From positions 1-19,051 of the forward strand of contig DATEMP010000425.1 of the NCBI GenBank assembly GCA_035275545.1: 19,051 nt of DNA. Reading direction: 5' to 3'. Shown here piece after piece: positions 8,196 to 15,513 of the stretch. The notes under the pieces were generated by a model. The model was not told the DNA's origin. It did not search any database and was given only the letters and a program-made list of their open reading frames with translations. Source of the stretch: WS-11 sp035275545 (GTDB lineage: Bacteria; Eisenbacteria; RBG-16-71-46). Within the stretch, counting starts at the first letter, position 1. Each line of letters opens with the position of its first letter. The translations under genes were made by a program, and so were the position numbers.

Positions 8196-8225
8196 AACGT
8201 GACGTTTCTACATAGCAGCGTGTAG
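8196..8225. repeat. Short inverted repeats downstream of the propeller gene
   Basis: Two adjacent dyads lie 40-70 nt past the stop at 8156. AACGT-G-ACGTT (8196-8206) is a near-palindrome. CTACA (8208-8212) and TGTAG (8221-8225) are inverted copies 8 nt apart. Neither is followed by a T-run, so this is not a clear intrinsic terminator; an operator or Rho-type end is possible. Confidence 0.35.
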
Positions 8226-8354
8226 CGATGGGATGCGGTTGTCATCGCGCTGATATTCGTCTCCGCCGGCCCCGTCTAGCGAAGCCAGTGCCCTGAGCGC
8301 ACATGCGTTTCGCCGCGGCTCCCAGCCGACGCCTCCACTCGCGATGTCCTCGTT

Positions 8355-8368
8355 CTTGCTTATGCAAG
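8355..8368. repeat. Inverted repeat in the leader of the 8424 gene
   Basis: CTTGC-TTAT-GCAAG is a perfect 5-bp dyad with a 4-nt centre, in a locally AT-richer patch 56 nt before the ATG at 8424. It could be an operator half-site pair or a small leader hairpin. No paired -35/-10 boxes could be placed around it with confidence. Confidence 0.35.
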
Positions 8369-8423
8369 TGGAGTTTGCCGCCCCACAAAGGTTCAGCCAG
8401 GCCGAATCGAGGGAGAGTCTCCA

Positions 8424-9116
8424 ATGGAAGGACGCTTCGCGCGGGTCGTCGCATGGTTGCTCGTGGCCGGACTGTTGGCGCCGATGCCGGGATCGGCGGA
8501 CAGGATCAAGGAGTGGAACCCGACTATCATTCCCGCCCAATTCTCACCCGACATCACCAACGACTACTTCCTGCTGCCCGTGGGACGCATCCTGCGCTAC
8601 GAGGGGCCTTCCAAGGACGGCACCGAGACGCTCGAGGTCCGGGTGACCTCGCAGACCAAGAACGTCATGGGCGTGACGACCCGGGTGGTGATCGAGACCC
8701 ACCGGCTGAACGGCCAGGTGGTCGAGGTCTCGGAGAACTGGTTCGCCCAGCACCAGGACGGCACGGTGTGGTACTTCGGCGAGTTCAGCCAGGAGTACGT
8801 GAACGGCGTGCCGCAGAACAGCGCCGGCTCGTGGGAAGCGGGGGTCGCGGACGCGCTGCCCGGTATCGTCATGAAGGGCGACCCGCAGCCGGGCGACACC
8901 TACTACCAGGAGTTCGCCGAGGGCGTCGCGCAGGATCAGGCGCAGGTCATGAGCGTCACGGAGACCACCACCGTGCCATACGGCACGTTCTCCATGGTGG
9001 TGCGCACCAAGGATTGGACCGCGCTCGAGCCCGCCAGCCGCGAGAAGAAGTATTTCGCGCCGGGCGTGGGGCTGATCATCGACGACAACGTCCAGCTCGT
9101 TTCGATCACCGGCTGA
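8424..9116 (+). CDS. Secreted protein of unknown function (widespread uncharacterised family)
   Basis: The ATG at 8424 has GGGAGAG (8411-8417) six nt upstream, giving 230 residues. Residues 1 to about 25 are a signal peptide (VVAWLLVAGLLAPMPGSA). The mature part begins with ITNDYFLLPVGRILRYEG and contains WYFGEFSQEYVNG, GSWEAGVADALPGIVM, a GDTYYQEFAEG segment, VPYGTFSMVVRTKDW and KKYFAPGVGLI. I recognise this motif string as belonging to a recurrent family of exported hypothetical proteins in diverse bacteria, predicted all-beta, without known activity; I cannot give a domain name. There is no C-terminal sorting domain and no lipobox, so a soluble periplasmic or secreted protein is likely. 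Its stop lies only 3 nt from the stop of the convergent lipoprotein gene. Confidence 0.8.
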   Translation: MEGRFARVVAWLLVAGLLAPMPGSADRIKEWNPTIIPAQFSPDITNDYFLLPVGRILRYEGPSKDGTETLEVRVTSQTKNVMGVTTRVVIETHRLNGQVVEVSENWFAQHQDGTVWYFGEFSQEYVNGVPQNSAGSWEAGVADALPGIVMKGDPQPGDTYYQEFAEGVAQDQAQVMSVTETTTVPYGTFSMVVRTKDWTALEPASREKKYFAPGVGLIIDDNVQLVSITG

Positions 9117-9119
9117 GGA

Positions 9120-9782
9120 TCACGGCCAGAGGCGCTTGAAGCCCCCGACGAGGCCCGACTCGTCGTCCCAGCGACGGATGTACCAGCGCGTGGAGTCCGG
9201 CCGGACTCCACGCGCCACGAGATCGGCCGGTATCACCGCCGAGTCGCCGCGGACCAGGGTGAAGGTGGTCGGCCCGGTGAACTCGTCCATGAAGCCGTCG
9301 CTCCGCTCGATCATGAAAACATATTGGGTGCGAATCGACGCGTGCCACCGCCGGCGCGTGTCCCAGGGCGTGGCGGGATCGGGATGGACGACGAAATTCC
9401 GGTCGAGCTGGAAATCGATCCTCGTCGTGTAGCGGAACAGCTTCATGGCCCAGTTCAGCTCGTCGTCGCGGGTCCATGGAGAATCGCGCCACTCGCTGCC
9501 CGCCGAGTCCAGGCTCGTGAACGTGAACAGGTAGTCCTCGGTGAAGAGCCGCTGGTAGTGGCTGATGGACCGGCGCTCGAGGGCCCATTCGAGCAACCGC
9601 AGCGTGTTGGCGGGCGAGTTGGGAATCGGCGGTGGCGGGGGAGGCTGGCTGGCCAGTCGATCGCGCAGCCGGAACGCCACGATGCCGTTGCCGTCACAGC
9701 CGGAGAGGCTGCCCGCCGCCAGCGCGGCAAGCGCCGCCACCACGAGGAGGGCGGCGAGGCTGCCGCGCGTGGAGAACCTCAT
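9120..9782 (-). CDS. NTF2-like lipoprotein, last gene of the mqnE operon
   Basis: This 220-residue protein starts at ATG 9782, 3 nt after the upstream gene's stop, with GGAGG 8 nt before it. Residues 1-28 form a lipoprotein signal ending in lipobox L-S-G-C with Cys29 as the lipidation site. A Pro-rich linker (SQPPPPPPIPNSP) follows. The stretch SPANTLRLLEWALERRSISHYQRLF, then YLFTF and the W-x-RDDEL pattern, resembles the start of the NTF2/SnoaL-like cone fold. The rest is beta-rich with many aromatics (RTQYVFMIERSDG, WYIRRWDDES). No catalytic residues can be assigned. It probably sits in a membrane facing the periplasm. Its place behind mqnE, a rhodanese and an FMN oxidoreductase suggests co-expression with them, but its job is unknown. 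Confidence 0.75.
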   Translation of the reverse strand: MRFSTRGSLAALLVVAALAALAAGSLSGCDGNGIVAFRLRDRLASQPPPPPPIPNSPANTLRLLEWALERRSISHYQRLFTEDYLFTFTSLDSAGSEWRDSPWTRDDELNWAMKLFRYTTRIDFQLDRNFVVHPDPATPWDTRRRWHASIRTQYVFMIERSDGFMDEFTGPTTFTLVRGDSAVIPADLVARGVRPDSTRWYIRRWDDESGLVGGFKRLWP

Positions 9783-9785
9783 CGC

Positions 9786-10883
9786 CTACGCCTCCGAAAC
9801 CAGAGCTCTGTCGATGGACGTCACCGAGGACCTACCGCTCAAAGCCATCGCCAGTTCCAATTCCGACCGCAGCATCTCGAGCACGTCCCGCACGCCCTGC
9901 TCGCCGTCGACCGCCAGGCCCCACACGTACGGCCGGCCCACCAGCACCGCCTGCGCCCCGAGCGCCAGGGCGGTGAGCACGTGGACGCCGCGGCGGATGC
10001 CGCCGTCCATGAGCACCGGGATCGCGCCCCCGACCGCCTCCGTCACCCGCGGGAGCGCGGTGATGGTCGCCTCGCAGCCGTCGAGCTGCCGGCCGCCGTG
10101 GTTCGAGACGATGATCCCGTCGACCCCCGCCTGCACCGCGCGACGCGCGTCCTCGGGAGCGATCACGCCCTTGAGCAGCAGCGGCATGCGGGTGATCGAC
10201 TTGAGCCAGGCGATCCGGTCCCAGTCGAGCGAGGGATCGAAGAGCTGCTCCACCTGCGACGCGAACGGCGAGTGCCCGTCGCGCGCGGCGCGCTGGGCGG
10301 CAAGGTGGTGGACGGCGGTGAAGTTCGCGGGCTCGACCCCGGGCGGCAGGTTGAACTCGTTCCGCGCGTCCCGCTCGCGTCGGCCGAGCCGCGGGGTGTC
10401 GACGGTGAGCAGCAGCGCCCGATAGCCCGCCGACTCCGCGCGCGCCACCATGTCGCGCGTGATCAGCGGATCCTTGTAGACGTAGAGCTGGAACCAGAGC
10501 GGGCCGGTGGTGGCGGCGGCCACGTCCTCGATCGACGTGCTCGCGACCGTGCTCACCGCCAGCACGGTTCCGGCCGCCGCGGCGGCGCGGGCGGTGGCGC
10601 GCTCGCCTTCGGGATGGGCGAGCTTGTGGAAGGCGGTGGGCGCGAGCAGGATCGGCATCGCGAGCCGCTCGCCGAACAGCGTGGTCGAGGTGTCCACCTT
10701 GGTCGCGTCCACGAGCACCCGTGGCCGCAGCACCCAGCGGTCGAAGGCCTGCACGTTCATGGCGAGCGTGCGCTCGTCGCCCGCACCGCCCGCGACGTAG
10801 TCGAACGCACCCTGGTCCATGCGCTCGCGCGCCAGCGCCTCGTACGCGGCGACGTTGACCGGCTTGCTGGCGGTTCTAGTCAC
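9786..10883 (-). CDS. FMN-dependent alpha-hydroxy-acid oxidase/dehydrogenase (lactate/glycolate oxidase family)
   Basis: The 365-residue product oxidises an (S)-2-hydroxy acid such as L-lactate or glycolate to the 2-oxo acid using FMN. Family residues are visible: Tyr29 in FDYVAGGAGDE, PTAFHKLAHPEGE (82-94), WFQLYVYKD (130-138), TVDTPRLGRRERDARN (160-175), catalytic-site Lys238 (LLLKGV), the active His262 and Arg265 in SNHGGRQLD, DGGIRRG (293-299) and GRPYVWGL (316-323). The preferred start is GTG 10883 (VTRTASKPVNVAAYEALA), which matches the usual N-terminus and overlaps the rhodanese stop by 8 nt. An ATG at 10928 would add 15 poorly fitting residues. There is no signal or membrane insertion loop, so it looks soluble and cytoplasmic. 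Whether the electron acceptor is O2 or a quinone cannot be read from sequence. Confidence 0.9.
   Translation of the reverse strand: MTRTASKPVNVAAYEALARERMDQGAFDYVAGGAGDERTLAMNVQAFDRWVLRPRVLVDATKVDTSTTLFGERLAMPILLAPTAFHKLAHPEGERATARAAAAAGTVLAVSTVASTSIEDVAAATTGPLWFQLYVYKDPLITRDMVARAESAGYRALLLTVDTPRLGRRERDARNEFNLPPGVEPANFTAVHHLAAQRAARDGHSPFASQVEQLFDPSLDWDRIAWLKSITRMPLLLKGVIAPEDARRAVQAGVDGIIVSNHGGRQLDGCEATITALPRVTEAVGGAIPVLMDGGIRRGVHVLTALALGAQAVLVGRPYVWGLAVDGEQGVRDVLEMLRSELELAMALSGRSSVTSIDRALVSEA
9791..9795 (-). promoter_or_regulatory. Ribosome binding site embedded in the end of the oxidase gene
   Basis: On the minus strand GGAGG lies within the last sense codons of the alpha-hydroxy-acid oxidase (Ser-Glu-Ala-stop), 8 nt before the ATG at 9782. 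It fixes the lipoprotein start and implies translation of the two genes from one transcript. Confidence 0.65.
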
Positions 10884-11253
10884 GCTCCACCGGCAAGCCG
10901 CGGGCAATCCAGCCGCGATAGCCGCCATCCATCGAGACCACGCGTGTGTAGCCCATCTTCTGGAGGTTGTCGCACACCAACGCGCTCCGGAACCCGCCGC
11001 CGCAGTAGCAGACGATCGCCGTGTCCTTGTCGGGGATGGTCTTCTCGATGTCGCGCTCGATAACGCCCTTGCTCAGGTGGATCGCCCCGGGGAGGTGGCC
11101 TGCATCCCACTCGCGGTCCTCGCGGGTGTCGACCAGGATGAACTTCTCCCGGCGCGAGACCCGCTCGCGGTAGTCGTCGATGGTCCACTGCCGGACGCGC
11201 GCCTTGGCGTCGCGCACCAGCGCGAGGAATCCGGGCGAGTGGTCGTGCGCCAC
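10876..11253 (-). CDS. Single-domain rhodanese-like sulfurtransferase
   Basis: This 125-residue, one-domain rhodanese is expected to transfer sulfane sulfur to a thiophilic acceptor through a persulfide on its active cysteine. The active loop CYCGGGFRS places the catalytic Cys in the CGGGFR form (Cys84, second Cys of the pair). Other family marks are FILVDTREDREWDAGHLPGA, the conserved IEKTIPDKD stretch and the C-terminal MGYTRVVSMDGGYRGW. There is no signal peptide, so the protein is cytoplasmic. The start is GTG 11253, whose leading sequence HSPGFLALVRDAKARV matches a common bacterial subgroup. The ribosome site there is weak (GAGCTCC), as expected for a gene read by coupling 5 nt after the mqnE stop. 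The role beside mqnE is unknown; sulfur delivery to an iron-sulfur enzyme is a possibility only. Confidence 0.9.
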   Translation of the reverse strand: MAHDHSPGFLALVRDAKARVRQWTIDDYRERVSRREKFILVDTREDREWDAGHLPGAIHLSKGVIERDIEKTIPDKDTAIVCYCGGGFRSALVCDNLQKMGYTRVVSMDGGYRGWIARGLPVERD

Positions 11254-11258
11254 GGAGC

Positions 11259-12422
11259 TCAGCGGGCCGCTGGAGCGGCCGCGGGCGCCTGTGCCGCGGC
11301 GACACCGTTCGCGCCGTCGTCGTGGTACTCGCGCACCACGCGATAGAGCGCGTCACGCTGCACCGGCACCTTGCCCGCCTCGCGGATCATGTGGACCATC
11401 CCCTCCTCGGCCATCCCCACCGGGCTCCGCGCGAGTGCGGCGTGCGCGATCTTCTCCTGGCCGATCGTGCCGTCGAGATCGCTGGCGCCGAAGTTGATCG
11501 CCGCCGCGGCGGTGTCCTGGCCGAGCATGATCCAGTAGCTCTTGACGTGCGGGATGTTGTCGAGCACCAGCCGCGAGATGGCGATGGTCTTCAGATCCTC
11601 GATTGCCGAGGCCTGCCGGCGCACCAGCCCGGTGACGCCGGGCTGGAACGCGAGCGGGATGAACGCGAAGAAGCCGGGCGCCTTGTCCTCGAGCTCGCGC
11701 AGCAGGATCAGGTGCTGGACCCGCTCGGCGCGGGTCTCGATGTGCCCGTAGAGGAGCGTGGCGTTCGACGGGATCCCCATCTTGTGCGCGATCTCGTGGA
11801 TCTCGAGCCAGCGCCTGGCGCCGATCTTCTGATGGAAGATCTCGCGCCGCACGCGCTCGCTGAACACCTCGGCTCCGCCGCCCGGCAGCGCGTCCAGCCC
11901 CGCCTCGCGCAGGCGCTCGAGCACCCACTCGGCGGGCTGGCGCGTGAGCCGGCAGAAGAAGTCGATCTCGACCGCGGTGTAGGCCTTGACCGAGAGCGTG
12001 GGCTTCTCGGCCTTCACCCAGCGAATGATGTCGAGGTAGTCCTCGAAGCGCCACTTGTTGTGGAGCCCGCCGACGATGTGGATCTCGGCGATCTCGGGGT
12101 CCACGTGGGCGCGGATCTGCGCCTCGGTCATCGTGTAGGCGCCGGCGGCGTTCGGTTTCTTGGCGTAGTCGCAGAACTTGCACGCCAGCACGCACACGTT
12201 GGTCGGGTTGAGCTGGCGGTTGACCGTGAAGTAGACGCGCTCGCCATGGCGGTCGCGCGCGCACGCGTCGGCGAGCCGTCCGAGCTCGAGCAGCGGGGCG
12301 TCGAAGAGCCGGACGCCGTCCTCCTGATCGAGCCGCTCCCCCGTCACCAGCTTGCGCTGGGCGGCGGCGACGCGCGGGTCGCGCAGGGTGAGCCGGGCGA
12401 CGTGTTCCGTGGGCCTGGACAT
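11259..12422 (-). CDS. mqnE: Aminofutalosine synthase, radical SAM enzyme of menaquinone biosynthesis
   Basis: This 387-residue radical SAM protein is assigned as MqnE, which joins the adenosyl radical from SAM to 3-[(1-carboxyvinyl)oxy]benzoate to make 6-amino-6-deoxyfutalosine in the futalosine route. The cluster motif NPTNVCVLACKFC supplies Cys77, Cys81 and Cys84 (CxxxCxxC), followed by DYAKKPNAAGAYTMT. Family stretches follow: EIHIVGGLHNKW (113-124), KAYTAVEIDFF (146-156), ALPGGGAE (178-185), SNATLLYGHIET (219-230), FIPLAFQP (254-261) and NFGASDLDGT (310-319). MqnC, the other radical SAM enzyme of the route, has a different motif context (CAFYR-like), so MqnE is preferred. The ATG at 12422 is chosen because 71 further upstream codons have no family match. 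The Ala-rich last 15 residues are non-conserved. It heads a four-gene operon. Confidence 0.92.
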   Translation of the reverse strand: MSRPTEHVARLTLRDPRVAAAQRKLVTGERLDQEDGVRLFDAPLLELGRLADACARDRHGERVYFTVNRQLNPTNVCVLACKFCDYAKKPNAAGAYTMTEAQIRAHVDPEIAEIHIVGGLHNKWRFEDYLDIIRWVKAEKPTLSVKAYTAVEIDFFCRLTRQPAEWVLERLREAGLDALPGGGAEVFSERVRREIFHQKIGARRWLEIHEIAHKMGIPSNATLLYGHIETRAERVQHLILLRELEDKAPGFFAFIPLAFQPGVTGLVRRQASAIEDLKTIAISRLVLDNIPHVKSYWIMLGQDTAAAAINFGASDLDGTIGQEKIAHAALARSPVGMAEEGMVHMIREAGKVPVQRDALYRVVREYHDDGANGVAAAQAPAAAPAAR

Positions 12423-12431
12423 GGGCGACGC

Positions 12432-12437
12432 AGTATA
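12432..12437 (-). promoter_or_regulatory. Candidate -10 box giving a nearly leaderless mqnE transcript
   Basis: On the minus strand TATACT (five of six to TATAAT) ends 9 nt before the mqnE ATG. Initiation 6-8 nt downstream would begin within 0-4 nt of the start codon. No Shine-Dalgarno match is present in the intervening CGTCGCCC, which fits a leaderless or near-leaderless message. No clear -35 box accompanies it. Confidence 0.45.
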
Positions 12438-12482
12438 GCCGAACCCCGGCAGGGGCCGGCCAGCCACACCGGCGCAAAGGAC

Positions 12483-12512
12483 GGAGCCCGGCGCAACATC
12501 GCGCCGGGCCCC
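12483..12512 (-). terminator. GC-rich hairpin between the DUF5916 gene and mqnE
   Basis: GCCCGGCGC (12486-12494) and GCGCCGGGC (12501-12509) are perfect 9-bp inverted copies around a 6-nt loop (AACATC); the stem extends to 12 positions with one mismatch. It lies about 50 nt past the stop of the upstream minus-strand gene and before the mqnE promoter candidate. There is no real U-run, only CCTTT nearby, so termination is inferred. Confidence 0.5.
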
Positions 12513-12562
12513 TAGCTTCCAGCCTCGCCCGGTGTATCTCGATATCGGCTGAAAGCCCCGGT

Positions 12563-15202
12563 CTACAGACTGAAGTAGTAGCTGACCTTGGCCATGAAGA
12601 TGTTGTTGGGCTGCTGGTCGAACATCCGAGAGCACGCGTCGCCCAGCTCGAACTCACCGCTGTTCTCGAAGCCGTTCCGATCCTGCGTCCACACCAGGAA
12701 CAGGGTCGACGCGGGCATGTACTCCCACCTGAGAATGGCATTGCCCCGGAGCGAGGTGACATTGAAGTCGGGATTGAACGCGCCATCCGGCGCGGCGCCG
12801 TTCAGGTCGATCTGGTCGGTTGCGCCGTTGTACTGCGGCACGCCGGAGCCGACCGGCTCCCACGTGTAGCTGCGCGCCCGGACCAGCTGCTTGTACGCGA
12901 AGTACTCGCCGCTCGAGACCAGCGGCTGCATGAACATCTGGAAGCTCACGTTCGGCGTGAACGCCCAGTTGAGTCTCAGATTCGCCGAGACCGTGGTCTG
13001 GTCGAGCTGCGAGAACACGTAGCGCCGCCCGAACGTCTCGGTGGCCCCCGCGTCCGCCACCGACCCCACCCACTGCGAGTCCTGGTGGTTCCTGTCCAGA
13101 CCGGGGCCCACGCTCACCGACACGTTGGATGCCGGCTTCCACTCGACGCTCGGGTACACGTAGACGGCCCATCCGCCCGACTGCGACCGGGCGCCGCCGA
13201 AATCCACGCCGTACCAGACCTTCTTCCGGGCGTCGGTCTCGAACCAGAATCCTGCGTCCCAGCGCGGCTTGCTCCGGGTGAGCGGCCCGCCGCGCGTGAG
13301 CCGGTTGTTGATCGCCGCCGGGTTGAACGACGCGCGCGGCCAGATCGACCAGTAGTTCGAGAACTCGAAGCCGCCGCCGGTCCAGATGCCGGGGCTGATG
13401 AGGTTGCCGTCCCAGTCGGTGCTTCCCCACACCGCCACCTTGGCATCGGCGTAGCGACGGATGCCTTTGGGGTCGGTCCACTTGTAGCCGCCCACCACGT
13501 GCGCGTTGACGATGTCGGCGCGCGACATCGATCCGACATCGTTGACGTCCCAGTGCGGGTTGATGAAGCCCACCGCCGAATTGACGATCGTCGCACCCTT
13601 CTGCTTGTTGAGCGTGAACCGGCCGCCATACCCGGTCAGCGAGGTCGCGGTCGGGTCCACGCGCCAGCGCACGGCATCCGGGCGCTGCAGGTAGTGCTGC
13701 GAGTTACGCTGAAGGTTCAGGATGCGCGCCTGGGTGCCGCGCACGTCGGTCATGCTGCCCCAGCCGGTGAGGACCCACGCTTTGTTCTTATCGAGGAACG
13801 TCCAGCCGTCGAGCCCCGCCACCAGCGAGCTTCGGTTGAGCTGATCGCTCAGCAGCGGGCTGTCGAACTTGCGCGCGGCAAGCGTCGTGATGGTCCCGAG
13901 CCCCTGCCGCCCGCCGTTGAACTCGCGCGAGGCGCGCATCACCGTGTACGACGTGAGCGGCTCGATCTCGGCCTTGGACCGGGCGCCACCCTGCAGCACG
14001 GTCGCCCGTTCCTGCGCCGTGACCGCCTGCATCAGCCCGAGGTTCCAGTTGCCCGCGACCTTCCCGGTCACCTTGGCCGCGCCCAGGATGCTGGTGCCGA
14101 GCGGGCGGTCGACGAAGTCGGCGCTGTACTCGGATTGATCGACGCCCTGTGGCGCGCGCCCGATGCGGCGGCTGTAGAAATGGCTCGGGCCCGGCCAGTT
14201 GAACCCCCAGAAGCTGTTGGAGCCGCCCTCGCCGAAGTCGTAGTTGCTCGAGCCCTCGAAGAAGAACGGACGCTTCTCGGAGAAGAACGTCTCGACGTCG
14301 CTGAGGTTCACCACCGCCGGATCCACCTCGACCTGTCCGAAGTCGGGATTGATGGTGGCGTTGAGCGTGAGCTTGCTGCCGATCGACGTCTTGAGATCGA
14401 CGCCCACGTCGGGAACCAGCTTCGAGCCGTCGTTGAAGGGATCCCCCGGCGAGTGCTGGAGGAACTCCCCGCGGGTGATGCCATACGGACGCAGCTCGAT
14501 CGCCCGGTGCGGGGTGATCCCGTCGATCCCCACCAGGTCCGGAAAACGGGAGACGAAGCCGCTCTGGTTGCGCGGCGTGTAGGACACGTAGTTCCACTCG
14601 TTGCGACGGGCCAGGAAGCGGCGCACGTTGACGCCCCAGCGCCCGCGCTCGCTCTTGTTGAAGCGCAGCTGCGAATAAGGAATCCGCATTTCCGCGGTCC
14701 AGCCCAGCGAGTCGATCTGCGACCGGCCCTGCCACACGCCGTCCCACGATCCATCGGTCCAGTCGTCGTTGTAGCAGATCCCATCGCGGAGCGTTCCGGC
14801 CGCGCTGATCACGAAGAAGTAACCCGTGCGCTTGTCGTGGTAGGGGTCGAGGAAGAAGCACAGCTCGTCGGATGCCGAGTTGACGTCGCGACGCGCGAGC
14901 CGGGCGACGATCGAGTCGGGTGCGCTGTCGAACATGCGCACGCCCACGTAGACCGCATCGTCGTCGTAGGCGATACGCAACTCGGTCGGGAACGTGGGCG
15001 CGGCGCCCTGGTTGGGGTCGCTCTGGATGAACCTGGCGTCGGCGGCCGGTCCGCTCCAGGCCGCGTCGTTCAGGATCCCGTCGATGATGATCGCGGAGGT
15101 GGCGCGCGCGGCCTGGACGTTGGGCAGGACGACCACGGTGCTGTCGGCGAGCGCAGCGCCGGCCGTAGCGGCGCACAGAATTACGGCTAGGAGAAGCTTC
15201 AT
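12563..15202 (-). CDS. DUF5916-type outer-membrane beta-barrel protein with N-terminal CBM9-like domain (paralogue 1)
   Basis: An 879-residue exported protein. A signal peptide (residues 1-19, cleavage after ALA) precedes a CBM9-like domain at about 38-220, recognisable from IDGILNDAAWSGP, ELRIAYDDDAVYVGVR, FFLDPYHDKRTGYFF, DGSWDGVWQG and AEMRIPYSQLRFN. The DUF5916 region follows, with its hallmark at about 285-314 (NPDFGQVEVD, then FFSEKRPFFFEG). The remainder to residue 879 is rich in alternating aromatic strands (RLNWAFTPNVSF, AILRWEYMPASTLFLVW) and ends VSYYFSL, as expected for a barrel inserted in the outer membrane. There is no TonB box or plug, so it is not called a TonB-dependent receptor. 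The ligand is unknown. It has a close paralogue at 16114-18738. Its start at ATG 15202 has only a weak G-rich ribosome site. Confidence 0.87.
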   Translation of the reverse strand: MKLLLAVILCAATAGAALADSTVVVLPNVQAARATSAIIIDGILNDAAWSGPAADARFIQSDPNQGAAPTFPTELRIAYDDDAVYVGVRMFDSAPDSIVARLARRDVNSASDELCFFLDPYHDKRTGYFFVISAAGTLRDGICYNDDWTDGSWDGVWQGRSQIDSLGWTAEMRIPYSQLRFNKSERGRWGVNVRRFLARRNEWNYVSYTPRNQSGFVSRFPDLVGIDGITPHRAIELRPYGITRGEFLQHSPGDPFNDGSKLVPDVGVDLKTSIGSKLTLNATINPDFGQVEVDPAVVNLSDVETFFSEKRPFFFEGSSNYDFGEGGSNSFWGFNWPGPSHFYSRRIGRAPQGVDQSEYSADFVDRPLGTSILGAAKVTGKVAGNWNLGLMQAVTAQERATVLQGGARSKAEIEPLTSYTVMRASREFNGGRQGLGTITTLAARKFDSPLLSDQLNRSSLVAGLDGWTFLDKNKAWVLTGWGSMTDVRGTQARILNLQRNSQHYLQRPDAVRWRVDPTATSLTGYGGRFTLNKQKGATIVNSAVGFINPHWDVNDVGSMSRADIVNAHVVGGYKWTDPKGIRRYADAKVAVWGSTDWDGNLISPGIWTGGGFEFSNYWSIWPRASFNPAAINNRLTRGGPLTRSKPRWDAGFWFETDARKKVWYGVDFGGARSQSGGWAVYVYPSVEWKPASNVSVSVGPGLDRNHQDSQWVGSVADAGATETFGRRYVFSQLDQTTVSANLRLNWAFTPNVSFQMFMQPLVSSGEYFAYKQLVRARSYTWEPVGSGVPQYNGATDQIDLNGAAPDGAFNPDFNVTSLRGNAILRWEYMPASTLFLVWTQDRNGFENSGEFELGDACSRMFDQQPNNIFMAKVSYYFSL

Positions 15203-15513
15203 TGGGCACCCCGGGGCGAGGGTCGGGCGAATCAGCGAACGCCAGCTTGGACGGGAGGAAAGACGCTGGGGTTGGCGGCGGTGTTACGGGCCGGCGAAGT
15301 CCGGGAGCGGTTCTCGACCAGCGCAGCGATTCGAGGTGACGAGTGGCGGCCCCCTGGAGGGGGTCGAACCCGCCGAAACGGGTACGGGTTGAGGATCAGT
15401 GAACAGAAATGCAGGTCCGACCATGCCGTTGTGGGCATTCTGCTTTAGGATGATGGGTGCACCTTCGGCCGCTCCGCCCCACATCCTCGTGCCCAGGATA
15501 GGAGATCCCCCCT
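15203..15513. other. 311-nt divergent intergenic region with nested hairpins
   Basis: The gap separates the minus-strand DUF5916 gene from the plus-strand small exported protein and must hold both promoters. No convincing paired -35/-10 boxes were found for either. A structured patch lies at 15345-15383. CCCCC-TGGA-GGGGG (15350-15363) is enclosed by GGCGG (15345-15349) and CCGCC (15370-15374), and a second dyad ACCCG-CCGAAA-CGGGT occupies 15368-15383. The patch superficially resembles a tRNA T-arm, but no tRNA can be completed. AGGAG at 15500-15504 serves the gene at 15514. Confidence 0.55.

Noticed and set aside
13085..15190. Long plus-strand open frame (701 codons) and the similar one at 17413-19035
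   Set aside because: Both are antisense to the two DUF5916 genes at equivalent places, so they mirror conserved codons of the paralogues rather than coding themselves.
15332..15400. tRNA-like patch (GGTTCGACC on the minus strand)
   Set aside because: The T-arm stem has a mismatch and no matching acceptor, D or anticodon arms can be laid out on either strand.
15429..15451. Promoter TTGTGG / TAGGAT for the 15514 gene
   Set aside because: The spacer is 11 nt, too short for sigma-70.
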